A DNA stretch of 64,000 bases from Kondoa malvinella (Eukaryota > Basidiomycota > Agaricostilbomycetes > Agaricostilbales > Kondoaceae): assembly GCA_039545315.1 (NCBI GenBank), contig BCIM01000002.1, forward strand, positions 2,978,128 to 3,042,127. The letters are read 5' to 3'. The position numbers were made by a program, and so were the translations under genes. Within the stretch, counting starts at the first letter, position 1. Each line of letters opens with the position of its first letter. A model generated the notes under the pieces. The model searched no databases and had not been told where the DNA came from. It worked only from the letters and a program-made list of their open reading frames with translations. Shown piece after piece: positions 46,436-59,041 of the stretch.

Positions 46436-47463
46436 ATGTTGTTGTTCTCCGGCCTGTCTTCTCTGTTATACGTATCATGTCTGGCTTCAATCGCTTCATC
46501 ATTACCTGTGAAGCGTGTATCAAGTAATCCAGCAGCTCTGGCAGCAGCGGCATGTTCAGAACAAATCAAGGCAAGAGATCTGAAGGGTCTGGCGGTCTGT
46601 TACATACTGGGTACATCAAGTCAGAACAAACAAAGTGAGCCCTCGCTCAATGGAAGCGCTTGACTAACGCGGCATCCTAGATTTGGACTTGATAGTCATG
46701 CTCAACCAGGTCGATATATCTTCCGAACCCCTGTCGCTATCCATCTCATGGCCAGATCAAGCGCCTACCTCAACAACGAGCTTTTCGCTTCCCAAAGCTG
46801 CGCGCATCTTTGAACCGCTCTTGATCCGACACTTCAGCCTTCCTCTTCCTGCCGGTGTAGATGCCAGTGCGTATCCAAGTATCAAGGCTTCTTCCAGCTC
46901 CATGGGGCTCAACGCAATATCGCTATCCCGTTCCGAGGCAGAAGAAACCAGTTCCTCCAGGTTCGAGCCAAATCCAGCGGGTTCAATAGCCAAAAGACAA
47001 GAGACTGAGACGAGAACGGCATCTCCCCCTGCTCCGACAACTAGACAGATTACCGGAGATGGTGTATTAACGCTCGATATGGACAATGTAGAGCTTCCAG
47101 CCCAGACAGCAAGAACTTCAGCAGATACTGCAGAATTTTCAACACTGGATCCAAGTGCATCTTCGGAAGTTGCGGCTGCTACAAGCCAGCGCGAAGGCGT
47201 AGAAGCTAGGGGTTATCGCCTGGGGGATGGAAGAACCTTCAGGCTGCCAACGACGGGAATCTGGCTTGTAGGCATTATAATCAGCGCTGGCAGCTTGGTG
47301 AGCACGATGGCTGTTCGATTGCTTCAGCTGATTGATGGTCAAACAGGTTGTCGGGATGACTACTTTCGAACGAAGGATGCAACGCAAAGCTTTCCGAGCC
47401 AGAACATATTCAAGCCAATCTACGGCAGAAGAGGGTGGAGCAGAAAAGAAAGCAGCGCCATGA
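46436..47463 (+). CDS. Single-pass membrane glycoprotein of unknown function, paralogue 1
   Basis: Three exons. Signal peptide MLLFSGLSSLLYVSCLASIA, then a short N-terminal block with two Cys (ACSEQIKARDLKGLAVCYIL). After the first intron (46630-46679) a beta-rich ectodomain follows (LIVMLNQVDISSEPLSLSIS), then a Ser/Thr-rich stalk. One transmembrane helix (TTGIWLVGIIISAGSLVVG) is interrupted by the second intron (about 47300-47345). The cytosolic tail is basic and Ser-rich (TTFERRMQRKAFRARTYSSQ) and ends EEGGAEKKAAP at 47463. The next gene has the same architecture and the same intron positions, so the two are tandem duplicates. No known domain is recognised; a cell-surface sensor or adhesin-like role is only a guess. 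Confidence 0.65.
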
Positions 47464-47944
47464 TCGCTTCTTAGGGTCTGGGCAGTAGTGAGTCTCTTGT
47501 ACATAGAAGGGTTATGTGCCGCTTAGTATCGGTATATTAATGGCTGAGCTGGTTGTTGTATCATCAGGTGCTTCGCGATGCCAGTGCAGTGCTTTTGGAA
47601 CACATCCAAGTTCTGATGTTTCGCATGACGCGTCTGTCTTCAGTCACACCGCGATTTCTGCTTGAATTGCATTTGTTACCGCGATACAGTTGCTAAGGTG
47701 AGAGATGAATTCATCAAGCAATGACGACAAAAGCCATGCGTCGCGTCGGGATGCCAACGAAACTTCTTCGCAACGAATCCCGCGTCCTTTTCTCTTGCTC
47801 TGATTCCACCTCTCAATACATTCTCTCGCATCCTTGTACAACTTTGAACAGGGCACTGGCTGCCTTTGACATTGGTCTTATTCATTCACGCTCGTTTTGC
47901 TCGAACAAAAACACACAGCCAAAGCTGGTCTTGGCGGTTTGAAC
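47464..47944 (+). other. Intergenic region between the two membrane glycoprotein genes
   Basis: 481 bases with no supported gene. Short minus-strand frames of about 70 codons are present but unlike any protein I know. Confidence 0.4.
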
Positions 47945-49082
47945 ATGTTTGGCTCGCTCTGTCTGAGCTACATCCTATTTTATCTATTATCCACGACATC
48001 TGCTTCACATCAGCCGAACCCGCAAACAAGACAGCCTCATCGAATAAGAAATGTACGGCCGAGCGAAGGGAATTGGGCAACGTTGCAGGAGAGCTCAATA
48101 GCGGAATGTGCAGGCTTGAGAGACGACCAAGAGCTTGATGGACTGGTAGTGTGCTATAAGCGGATCACTGGCATTGCTGAGCAGTCTCAAATCGGTCAGT
48201 CTGCTCCAAGTTCTATCGCGATCGGATTGCTGAATTGCTATGCAACAAAACAGTTGATCAACTAGTTGTGCTACAATACAGCGCCAATGCTACACCAGCA
48301 AAAGTCTCTACACCGCTGCAAATCTCATGGGCCAACGAAGCCCGTCTCGAAATATCCTCATTCACCCTCCAAGCTACAAATCTTTCTCGTCCAATCGTCT
48401 CGCATACTCTTCACTTTGTGCACAACACAACAGGCAGTAATACAGCCAGACCCACTATCTATCTCGCGGACAAATTAAAACACCTTGTCGTCCTGACAAC
48501 ATCTTCGCAGACAGCTCACATTCCTCTCAATCTGTTGTCAGCCGCAACAGTAGCTCACTACGTATCTCGGCCGACCAAAGCAGCTCTTACGATACAGCGA
48601 AGACAGGAATCAGAATCCTTACTTCTCGCTCCAAGTACTACAGCTCGACGAGGCAGGCCCGAGACTACAGAAGCGACCCATATGAAGAGTGAAGCTTCTG
48701 CTGTGCTGACCATGGACGCGTCTACATCGGACACGACAAGAGGTCCAAGACCAAGAACTTCTACCGACACTGCCTCTACCTCATCATCATTTGAAGACAG
48801 CTCGGTCTCAGCTCAACCATCGCATGTGTCATTCGAGCAGGAGGTTGGGTATAGCATGCACACGGGTCGAGAGATGTCGGAGGAGATGATACCTTATGGC
48901 TTGATAGCGGTCGTAACGGTCTTAGGTTGTGGATGCCTGGTGAGTCTCCTTCTGTGTTGTCGCGAAATTCTATCTAACCTTTGTGCTAGGTCGTTGCATA
49001 CTCAGCTTTCAGTCGGCGAGCCTTGCGAAAGGAGTATCGGCAGGGACAGCTCGAATTCGCTGGAAAGCAGGGACACTTCTAG
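47945..49082 (+). CDS. Single-pass membrane glycoprotein of unknown function, paralogue 2
   Basis: Three exons. Signal peptide MFGSLCLSYILFYLLSTTSA, then a hydrophilic segment and a two-Cys block (ECAGLRDDQELDGLVVCYKR) matching ACSEQIKARDLKGLAVCYIL of the preceding gene. The first intron lies near 48197-48253. The ectodomain (QLVVLQYSANATPAKVSTPL) and Ser/Thr stalk contain N-glycosylation sites (NAT, NLS, NTT). The transmembrane helix (LIAVVTVLGCGCLVVA) is split by a second intron (48940-48989) at the same place as in paralogue 1, followed by a basic tail (YSAFSRRALRKEYRQGQ) ending GKQGHF at 49082. Tandem duplication is clear; the role is unknown. Confidence 0.65.
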
Positions 49083-49215
49083 TTCTCGCATCCTTCAATT
49101 GTCAGATAGCATTCATCGTCATTTGCACATAGCGCATGCGATATCAGACTGATGATTCGCCTTCCCTTCCTACATCCCTGCCAAATCTCTTGTTTACCGC
49201 TTGTTCAAAACAATC

Positions 49216-52200
49216 ATGCCGCCGAGGCGAACACGCGCTTCTACTGCTTCTACAGCATCAAGCAGCAGAGCAAGAAGTGCCAAAGCCGCTGCACCAGCGC
49301 AGGACTCGTCAGAAGAGGAGACGAAACCAGTAATACGCGCTTCTTCGTCGAGGAAAAAGAAAGCCGCGCCTGTCATTCAAGAATCAGAGGAAGAGTCTGA
49401 AGCTGAGGCTGAGCGCCTTGTACCATCCAAATCGACATCTGCTGCTGCAGAGAGCGAGAGAGAGCAAAGTTCTGACGAGCAAAATGATGAAATTGTCGCT
49501 CCCTCATCTGGCCAGCGAAAGCAGGCAGAACCTATTGTAAAGCGACAAGCCGATTCCAGCTCAGAGTCCCAGTCGGAAGAAGAGGACGAAGAAGCGCAAA
49601 CTCCTCCGCCTGCTTCACCTTCACTTACAAATGCTGCTGAACCCGCGGTAGCTGATGCAGAAGATGCACCTACTCCTACAACCCCTCCAGCACCTGAAGA
49701 ACCTATCTATATGCCCCCGAAAGCTAAAGAGCCAGAGAAACCTCGCGAACGTCTCGTCATTCACAAGATTGTTCTCGTCAACTTCAAATCTTATGCTGGC
49801 CGGGTTGAGATTGGCCCTTTTCATACTTCTTTCTCTGCTATTGTCGGTCCAAACGGGTCAGGAAAATCAAATACTATCGATGCTCTCTTGTTTGTCTTTG
49901 GCTACAGAGCTAGCAAGATGAGGCAGGGCAAGGTCTGGAGCGAAATACCAGGCGCTCTACTTCGGGCTGATCCGGCTGCTCAATAGCTCAGCGAACTCAT
50001 CCACAACTCCGAAGGCAAGATGGACCTAGATTTCTGCGCGGTTGAAGTGGTCTGTCATGTTGCTTCAGCCTATTCCTGATAGCCTGACTTTATGATGTAG
50101 CATTTCCGCGAAATCATCGATCTAGTATGTCTGACTATCTCGCTATACTTGGTAGATTCGGCTGACACATCTCAAGCCTGGAGATGGTAATCACAGCGTC
50201 GTTCCTGGATCAAGTCTCGTTGTCTCACGGCAGGCATTCCGCGACAACAAGTCAAAGTATACCATCAACAGCCGGAACAGTAATTATACCGAAGTCGTCA
50301 CTCTGCTCAAAGACAAAGGGATTGATCTCGATCACAAGCGTTTCCTCATTCTACAAGGAGAGGTTGAAAGTATCGCTCAGATGAAGCCGAAGGTATGTCA
50401 GCACCTTGTGCTTGCTGATGGAACGCTTACTACATTTTCAGGGCGCTACTGAGCACGAGGATGGCCTGCTAGAATATCTGGAGGACATCATCGGCACGTC
50501 AGACGTACGTGCACGTGAAGTCTTAGACAAGGCAGAACTGATAGACAAGTCTACAGTACAAAGAACCAATCGAGAAAGCGCTGGAAGATGTTGATCGTCT
50601 CAACGAGGAGAGGGGCGAGAAATTGGCTCGAGTCAAGCTTGTTGAACGAGAGAAGAAAAATCTCGAAGTGCGTCTTTCCTTTTCGCAACCGCTCTCCGCT
50701 AATATGCTTTTGCAGTCGCGTAAGAAGGAGGCAGACGAGTACTTGAAGAATCTCAACGACAAGGCGATCCTCGATTCCAAGATCTGTCAACATCATCGCT
50801 TGAGCACAAAGCGCAATATAGCGCACGTGTCTGCTGAATTGGTTGGTTCTCCTCTGCAATGCGATTTGCTCGACTGATCTTGTTGTCAGGCCGAAGCTCA
50901 AACGGATCTAGAGACCGAGCAGAAAAAGAACGTTGGGATGAAGAAGGATTACGACGAGCATCAGACCATGTATACAGAGGCGGAGGCGGCCCTCAAGGTA
51001 CGCACGGGCTATTTGATTGCACTATAACCTGACTCGCTTTCAGGATATCGAAACCGAAACAAAGGCACTCGAAAAGGAGCTGGCCGTCTTCGACAAGAAG
51101 GAAGTTCACTTATCAGAGCAAAAGAAGCACTTCTCTGCCAGACAGAAGAAGCTATCCAAGACACTCAGCGATGTATACTAAGCCCTGCATCTTTGAAGGC
51201 TCTGACTGATCAAGCTCTACTAGGACTCTCATGCAAAATCAGAAGCAGCAAATACTAGTCGCGACAGCAAGTCCTCGGTCGAAAAATTCACCAAGGAGAT
51301 TAGCAAACTTGAGAAAGAGCTTGAATCGGAAGAGCTGGAGTTGGACAAGATTAGAGATAGTCTAAAAGGTAATGATGATTGCTTCGAACCCGTCTATCGA
51401 CCGCTCTGATGAATGCTTTAGGCAAGACCGAAGGCATCTCTGCGCAGATTGAAGTCAAGCAAGCCGAGCTACAACCTTGGGCTGCCAAAGTGTCAGAAAA
51501 GCAGGCTGCTCGATCTGTTGCAGTCAGCGAGCGTGATCTGCTGCAAGAGCGAGTCACGAGTGTCGAGAGAGCGATTGAAGAAGCCGAAACCAGTATAGCC
51601 AAGTTCAAGCAGACAGCAAGCACAAGTCAATCCGAGTTGTCGGATCTAAAGCAAGAGAAGCGAACAGCAGAGAAAGATCTGGCTGACGCTCAGACCAAGC
51701 TCGAAGTACGATTGTCCTATCCTCACTGTATACGGAGAACTCATGTGCTTTTCGGATCTGTAGGCCATCAAGGGGAAGAACGCAAATCTTCGCAATAACG
51801 CTTCCTCTGCCCGTCAAAAGGTCGACGAGGCCAAAGCCTCTCAGCTAGCTACCAAGTCGCAGTCCAAGGTCTTGGCCGATCTAACCAAGCTCAAAGATCA
51901 AGGTCGTTTATCGGGCTTTCACGTAAGCTGACTTGGGCGAGCGAGCACTTAGACATTGATTGATCATGGCGATGTCCAGGGTCGACTCGGTGACCTCGGA
52001 AGCATCGATCCCAAGTATGATGTCGCAATATCAACGGCTTGTCCCGGCCTCAACAACCTCGTCTGCGATACTGTCGAAGACGGACAAGCCTGCTTGGAAC
52101 ACCTCCGCCGCAGTCGTTCCGGCCGTGCAGTCATCATATGTCTTACTGCGCTTCAGAACTACAACCTTGAGCCGGTTTCAACTCCCGAAGGCGTGCCTCG

Positions 52201-54613
52201 ACTATTTGATCTCGTCAAGACCAAAGACGACAAATATCGCCCTGCTCTCTACCAGCTACTTAGAGACACTCTCGTCGCTAAAGATCTCGAACAAGCTAAC
52301 CGCATAGCCTATGGTCAAAGGCGGTATCGCGTTGTAACCGTTTCTGGCGAGCTCATCGACACGTCCGGAACCATGTCTGGTGGTGGATCTCGGCCTTCAA
52401 AAGGCCTGATGGGTGCAAAGATTTCGGCTGATGAATACTCGCCCGAACAAGTCGCTCGCTTCGAAAGAGAATTCGAGAAGGCCGATGGCGACTTGCGAAA
52501 TCTAGCAGACGACCAGTCAACTCTTGAAACGGAGATCTCGCGCTTACAGAAGCGTCCTCTCGAGTTGTCAACCGCTATCACAAAGGCCGAGATGACTATG
52601 AAGAGTGCCAACCAAAGGGCACAAGATACTCAACGTAGGATAGAAGAGCTCCGGTGGGTACTTTGCGCTGCAAGCTCGCCTTTCATGACATTATCTTGCT
52701 TTAGTGCCCAAGCTCAACCAGAAGCTGGAGACCTGGATAGAATCGCATCTCTTGAGGCCGAGATAGCGAAAGCTGACAAGGAGATTGCTAAGCTCGCGTC
52801 TCGCACCGATGCGATCGAAGCGGAAATTCAAACTCTACAGGATCAGATCCTCGCTATTGGTGGCACGAAGCTACGAGTACAGCAGAGCAAAGTTCAGGAT
52901 CTCAAAGAGCGCATCGATCACGCCGCCGATCGACTGACAAAATCTGAAGTCGCTGGTGCAAAAGCCGACAAAGATATTCTCAAGCTTGACAAGGCTATTG
53001 AGCTAAACTCCGCTGCAGTAGCAGAAGCAGACGAGCAGCTAGACCTTCTCAATCAGCAGATCAAGGACAACTCAAGAGCTGCAGAGACCATCCGAGCAAG
53101 TACGGAAGAAGCTAGAGAGCTTGTCGCAGGCAAGAGGGAGGAGCTCGCAGAACTGAAAGGCGACTTGGATCATAAGCTAGCAGCAATTCAGAAGTTCAGA
53201 ACAGCCGAGGTATGACAATGTCACGCGGATCACTGCCAGTTCTCATAATGCTTGACAGGCAAAACTGGAGCAAGTGCTCAAGAAGCTCGAGGCAGACTCG
53301 GCCAGGGAAGCCAAGAACCTGACCCATTGGAATGCGAAGCTGGCCGAGATTGAACTGCAAGAGATAGATGAAGATGACGATGACGATGAACCAGCTGCAA
53401 ACGAGGGAGAAGAACAGGATCGACCTCCCGCTCGCGAACCAGTTGAACTGCGGGAATACAACGAAGACGAATTAGACGACATGAACATCGAAGCGCTTAA
53501 AGCGATCTTGATTACAGTAGAAGGTCTGTCAGCGTTGTGCCCGTCACGGGACTCGCTGATTTTGAGCTTGTAGAATTGATCGAGCGCGCAAAGCCTAATC
53601 TCGAAGTCTTGAAGGAATATCAAGCACGAGAAAGGCAATTCATGGAGCGCGCAAAGGAGTTTGACGAAGTGACTGCGCAGCGCGATAAAGCCAAACAGCT
53701 CTACGAAAGTTTGCGGAAAGAGCGCTTGGAGAAATTCATGGGCGGCTTCTCGCAGATCAGCTTGAAGCTCAAGGAGATGTATCAGGTCGGCTGATCGGCA
53801 CGTTGTCTTGCGCTCTACTAACCCCTTGCTAGATGATCACGCTCGGCGGAAATGCCGAATTGGAGCTTGTCGATAGCTTGGATCCATTCTCTGAAGGCAT
53901 TGTGTTCAGTGTCATGCCGCCTAAGAAGGTCGGCATGCTCGTTTGCGGTTTTGGCATCATTACTTACGCGTGATGATGCAGTCTTGGAAGCACATATCGA
54001 ATCTCTCGGGCGGAGAGAAGACTCTCAGTTCACTTGCGCTGGTCTTTGCTTTGCACGTCTTCAAGCCTACACCTCTGTACTTCATGTGAGTCGAGTTGTA
54101 GTCAACGCTGTCGGTCATACTCATGCTGTTCACTTACGAAGGGACGAGATTGACGTAAGACCACCTTTGCATTTGCTCGAGCATCTCTGAACATCATGAT
54201 AGGCGGCTCTGGATTTCCGAAACGTCAGTATCGTTGCAAACTATATTTCTCAGCGGACCAAAAATGCCCAATTCATCAGTAAGCAGCTTTCTGAGCAATC
54301 TATCTACGATGCTGACTCTTCGGACACAGTCATCTCTTTGCGTAATAACATGTGAGCATAGGCAGATTAGCCCGCAACTCATGCTGATCGCATGTCGTAG
54401 GTTCGAATTGGCTTCGCGATTAGTGGGAATCTACAAGTCAGTCTATCTTACCTGCTCGTACTATCCCTGCTAACGACGCGTGTAGGACAAGCAATTGCAC
54501 CAAGTCCATCACAATAGGTACGCAAGACAGCTGAACCTGCTATCGGGTTCAACTGACGAGAATCAACAGATAATGCCGAACTGGCTGAGGCACAGGCGGC
54601 AGCAGCTGCATAG
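49216..54613 (+). CDS. SMC4: Condensin core ATPase subunit SMC4
   Basis: Forms the condensin ring with SMC2 and compacts mitotic chromosomes. Start MPPRRTRASTASTASSSRAR, then an acidic Ser-rich extension of about 170 residues. The ATPase head begins RLVIHKIVLVNFKSYAGRVE with Walker A VGPNGSGKSNTIDALLFVFG. Long coiled-coil exons flank the hinge (GRLGDLGSIDPKYDVAISTA, LIDTSGTMSGGGSRPSKGLM). The C-terminal head has the signature SNLSGGEKTLSSLALVFALH and Walker B FMDEIDAALDFRN, and ends DNAELAEAQAAAAA. There are more than a dozen introns. A 13-base exon codes the DEID of Walker B (54139-54151 by my reading). The SGRAVIICL and FGY..SKMRQGK sequences favour SMC4 over SMC2. Confidence 0.93.
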
Positions 54614-54710
54614 TAGGGCTGAAGGGTCTGTCCAGGGTCTGTATCTGTGTACACATGTAAAAGTAATATTCGAGTTGCATTCACTCCATCACTTTGGTCT
54701 CGCTTGACCA

Positions 54711-55243
54711 ATGTCGACCACTACTACCATGGATGCGTCAACCTCTGCCGCAAGCTTGAGCAACAATGTATCTGGCAGACCATGGAAACAGCCCAAGACG
54801 GCGACGAAGCGGTCGCAAGGGAAAAAGCTGATGAGCAAAAGTTGGAATGATAGAATGGCGGAGCGCAAAAAGCAGGACGCGGTGAAAAAGCTGGAAAGGG
54901 AGATCAAAGCAGAGAAAGCAGCAGAAGTGCAAAGGTGAGCACTCAAATGTGCAGCACAAAGTCGCCTGGATGCCAATCTGTCAATTTTTACAGAGTCAAA
55001 GATATCACTGCTCAGAGAAAGGCTATCGAATCAGAGAAGGCTAGACTGGCTGCTGCCGCTGAAAAGGTGAGTAGGAAAGTCCAACGAGATTCCCATGCAT
55101 GTTTGATCTATGTTCTGCAGATGAGCGCGAAAAGGCTGCAAAGGCTGAAGAAAAAGCTTGGTCGATCAAAGAGTGCGTACACTGCTGTAGACATTATCGT
55201 ATTGCTAAGGTCATCTTCGCTTGTCGCAGAGATCAACGCCTAA
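54711..55243 (+). CDS. CGR1: rRNA-processing protein CGR1
   Basis: Small nucleolar protein for 60S subunit maturation. Four exons: MSTTTTMDASTSAASLSNN, VSGRPWKQPKTATKRSQGKK, then MSKSWNDRMAERKKQDAVKK, LEREIKAEKAAEVQR, then VKDITAQRKAIESEKARLAA, then MSAKRLQRLKKKLGRSKKIN with final Ala and stop at 55241-55243. The order VSGRPWK...SW..R......A.K..E.E...EK....R......E...R.......MSAK+..RLK+K is diagnostic for the CGR1 family. The protein is almost wholly basic and helical, with coiled-coil character. Length about 115 residues, normal for the family. Its ATG is 98 bases past the SMC4 stop. Confidence 0.88.
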
Positions 55244-55409
55244 AGGCTGATTGCTCGTCGATACGTCTGTCGCTGAGCGATCAAATCATGGGACTCTACT
55301 GTATACACTGTACTGGTCTGTATGTACATCACAATGTCTTGCATCTATATACCAAAAGCAACAGCGCAATCTAGCGATCCCAGTCTGGTCGAACAAACCC
55401 CTTGCCCTA

Positions 55410-58142
55410 TCAATGTCTCGGAGATACCGCGCTTTGCTCAAGTTCCGCTTCTGTCGGCTGAGCTGATCCTTTTCGACCGACATCTGAGTTCGGGTCGACT
55501 GGATGCTCGCCAGTCTCAACTGCTGAACCGGCCTCGCCTTCTTTCGGCTTTTCTGACATGGCCATGCCCTTCTTGTCTTCGTCGCGAACCGCTTGCATCT
55601 ACAGAACAAGCGTGAGCAGGGAAGTGACAACCAGAAGAACAAGTATATACATTCGCGACTGGGCAGCGCACAAACATCAGCAGACTTCTATGGTATCGGC
55701 AACGCAACTCACAGTCATGGATGTTCCAGCCATCGACTTCGATATCGCGATGCGCGTGAACAAAGTCATACGCAAATTCACCGCACTCCTCTTCGTCGAT
55801 ACCTGAACATTGCCAGCCTATCAGCAAGCGACAACACGATTCTGCATATGACTCACCGATAATCTCGGCATCTTCCGAGCTACGAATAGAACAGTACTGC
55901 ATGAAACAGTCAGCAAGGTTGCATAGACACAAGTAAATCACTGTACCGGGATGTGATCGATGATGACGAGTAGAATGTACGATATCACAAAGGTCCAGCC
56001 AGAACCAGCACAAATCCAAGCAATCTGGTAGCCGAGCTGGATCCAATCTGTAGCGAGTGTCAGGCGGCTTACATCAGGCATCATATTGAGCTTACTTTGG
56101 TCGAACCATCCTCCATCAATTTCGGTGAAAGCGTCATTGGCAGCCACACTTGCTTGCGCGAAGAGACCAGTACAGATGAGGCCCACAATACCAGAAACAC
56201 CGTGACTGCAGAACACATTAGAGGTGGTACTGCGTGAGCAGTGCATCGTTGCGCACCAAGTGAAGATATCCCTGCTCATTGAGATCAGCCTCGAGAACAG
56301 GCGAACAGATCAAAAGACAAACATTGGGTCATCAAAGCGAAACCATACTTTGAAGGACGTGAGCAAGTTACTGACGCCCGATGCAAGAAATCCAATAGCG
56401 ATGGAAGCAGCTGAAAGCGGATGTGTCAGAGTAAGATTGCTTGAGTAGCGCTAGCTTACGGATACCAACGAAGCCAGCCGCTGGAGTCTATTCGTGAAGA
56501 TTAGCGAATAGAATCGGTAGATAGGCAGCGAACTGACAATAGCTACCAGACCGCAAATAGCACCAGTGCAGAAGCCGACGACAGACCACTTTCTCTCGAG
56601 ACGCCAATCTAGGAACATCCAGGTCAAGCCTCCGACGCTGCCCGCGAAGTTGGTGTTGAACATGGCCATTGCTGCTTTGAGGTTTGCTGCAAAAGTGCTG
56701 CAGGAGCTAATGTCAGCGAAAGCACCAGCGAAAGATGCCAAAAGCCTACGATCCGCCATTGAAGCCAAGCCACTGTGGAACTGCTCAGTATCTGCGTCGT
56801 CGGGAAGAAGAGGAAACTTACACCAAACCATAGCAAAACTGTACCAATAACGACGTGACTGCAGCAAGAAGTCAGACACGCGTTTTGAGATCTACAGATG
56901 CCGACTACTGACCTGACATTGTGAGGGCGGAACTGCAAGCGAGGAGTGCCATAGCCGCGTCTTTTGCCAAGATAGATGGAGTATGCAAGACCGGTGAAAC
57001 CAGAAGCAATTTCGATTGGAACACTGCAAGTACACAGCGTCAGAGCTAGTCTAGGGCTATCAAAAGAAACACTAACCCGCCGGCGTAATCAAGGACACTG
57101 AGGCAGCAGCATTCAGCCACGGTATCGAACTTTTAAGGAGTAGACATACCCAAGCTGGAATGCCCAGCCATTGGGATCTAGAAGCAGGAGCGCCATCAGC
57201 CTCGAAGATCGAGTCTTGAACAGAGACCGTACTCCACACCCAATACGCCAAGGGACAGTATACGATTGTTGTCCAAGCAAAGAAGAAGAGCATAGTAGGA
57301 CCGATTCTTCCACGTTCACATGCAGCGCCGATGAAGATAGCCGGAACCAAAGCAGCGAATTGACCTTGATACATGGCGTAGATTATTCGAGGCACCTTGT
57401 TGTTTGCACCTGCGACTGGCTGCTCTAGTACTCCTTTCATTCCAAAGTGTGTGAGGTCGCCGATGAAGCTTGAGCCAGTGTCAGAGAATGCCAGGGCTAT
57501 TTACACAAGTTGCATATTAGTAATGGCTCGGTCTCAAGAGTGTTTGACGCACAATAGCCCCAGAAGAACCACTGAAATGTCACTACAGCTTGGCAAAGTA
57601 GAGTCATAAGCAGCAGAGATAGAGCATTCTTTCGTCGAACAAGTCCTGACAGACAAAGATCAGCTCGTTCATTGCAAATGAATCTGGATCGGCCAAACCT
57701 GAGTAGAGGTACCCAAGACCGGGCTAAAGCAGCTTGTAAGCGTATATAATGGGCCAGTCAACAGTAAACGGACAATCATGATCCTGCAAACAACAGCATT
57801 AGCTCGATCAACGCGTTCAAGACAGCAGATGCGTACCAGACAAGAGCCGAACAGCATAGGACCCAACCGATATCACCGGGGTTGTATGCAATGACTGTAC
57901 CATCAGGCAGAGTGGCGATCAAGTCAGTTCCTGGATTCGAGAGCAAAAAATCAGCCAAGTCTTTTAGATGCCTGGCTTGCGAGTGTTACCGAAAGGATTG
58001 GCAATGTATTGAGGTGCTTCTGCTCCTGCATCGCCTCCGAGAATGCCATAGCTAAAGCGAGCGAAAAAGTAGCCGGTCAGCGTTTGTGACCTCCAACTTG
58101 TTGTGGTAGACTGCAAACTGACGTGAGGTTGACTGTAGACAT
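55410..58142 (-). CDS. Ammonium transporter, AMT/MEP family
   Basis: Plasma-membrane ammonium permease. Starts MSTVNLTYGILGGDAGAEAP, continuing QYIANPFGTDLIATLPDGTV over two introns. Transmembrane helices follow: DIGWVLCCSALVWYASAVL; VPRIIYAMYQGQFAALVPAI then FIGAACERGRIGPTMLFFFA (family QG.FA..TPALI and GA..ER); WTTIVYCPLAYWVW; SVGGLTWMFLDWRLERKWSV; VGFCTGAICGLVAI; GVSGIVGLICTGLFAQ. The cytosolic tail has the conserved GIDEEECGEFAYDF, then a Glu/Lys-rich end (SEKPKEGEAGSAVETGEHP). Stop at 55410. At least a dozen short introns. Transcription is probably controlled by nitrogen supply as in other fungi, but no GATA sites were counted. Confidence 0.9.
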
Positions 58143-59041
58143 GCCGTCAAGCCAGCGTGTTGCCTCTGATTATAGGCGAGCGCGAGTTGGAGATTGTGAT
58201 AAGGATTGTGATAAGGACTTTGGTGAGAGGAAAAGATCGGAAGTGTGTCCAAGATCTTCCGCGGGGCTAATCGGCAGATCTGCCGATAAGCGATAAGCTC
58301 AACTGTCTCAGAGGCATCTGCGGCAGTGCACACAGGTCAAGACTACATCTATATAGAGCTACCTCATTCGCAGCGGTGCAGCTGATCATCTACCTGAAGC
58401 AATATATATTGCATTCGGCTGGGTTAGCATGAGAAACCAAGTACAGAATTGAATCCCTGAGGCCCGGGTACCAAGCTTAATAGCTGTATAGTGTTGAGTT
58501 ACGGATCGAACGTCGGTGTTTGAGGACTTCCTTGCGTGCTTTGACTGATGTCTGGTCGAAAATACAGACGGCTGGAGCATGTGTCTAGTAATAGTGTCTA
58601 GATGCAGTGGAGATAGGTCTCTTCCTCTTGACCAAGACGAGCCGCCTTGATGCGGATGTGTTGCGTTAATGATGAGCGAGCGGTCTGACACTGGATCTAG
58701 ATTTACGATCATCGAAGAGGACAATCTCTTCTGCTTCCACAAGTGCTGACCGCCTCAAGCTGAGGTATCATATACATCTTGTGCGTTGGAAAGGCAGCGG
58801 CGGAAGTGACAACCAGTAGACGCAAGTGACAAGCAAAGTTGGACTATGACAGCTTTAGGAAGCGAAGAAAGACTGAAGGTGTCTCTAGGTAGCTTTGAGG
58901 TATTGCGATCATTTGAGGACTATATTGAGCGAACAGGTTGAGCCAGTAGATGTAATCGCGACCCCTGAGGTATTGTTTTAGATCGACATTTGCACGAAGC
59001 TGACCTGCTCTTGGCGGCCTGAAGACATTGCTTGAGCAAGT
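58143..59041 (-). other. Intergenic region upstream of the ammonium transporter
   Basis: 899 bases. Contains a near-perfect direct repeat, gtgataaggattgtgataagga, at 58196-58217, giving two copies of gtgataagga. GATAAG is the core of GATA-factor sites and would suit nitrogen control of the transporter. A 118-codon minus frame (58386-58742) has no protein-like features. Nothing else seen. Confidence 0.45.

Noticed and set aside
55516..56046. 176-codon minus-strand frame as a separate gene
   Set aside because: It is the ammonium transporter's tail exons read through unspliced introns.
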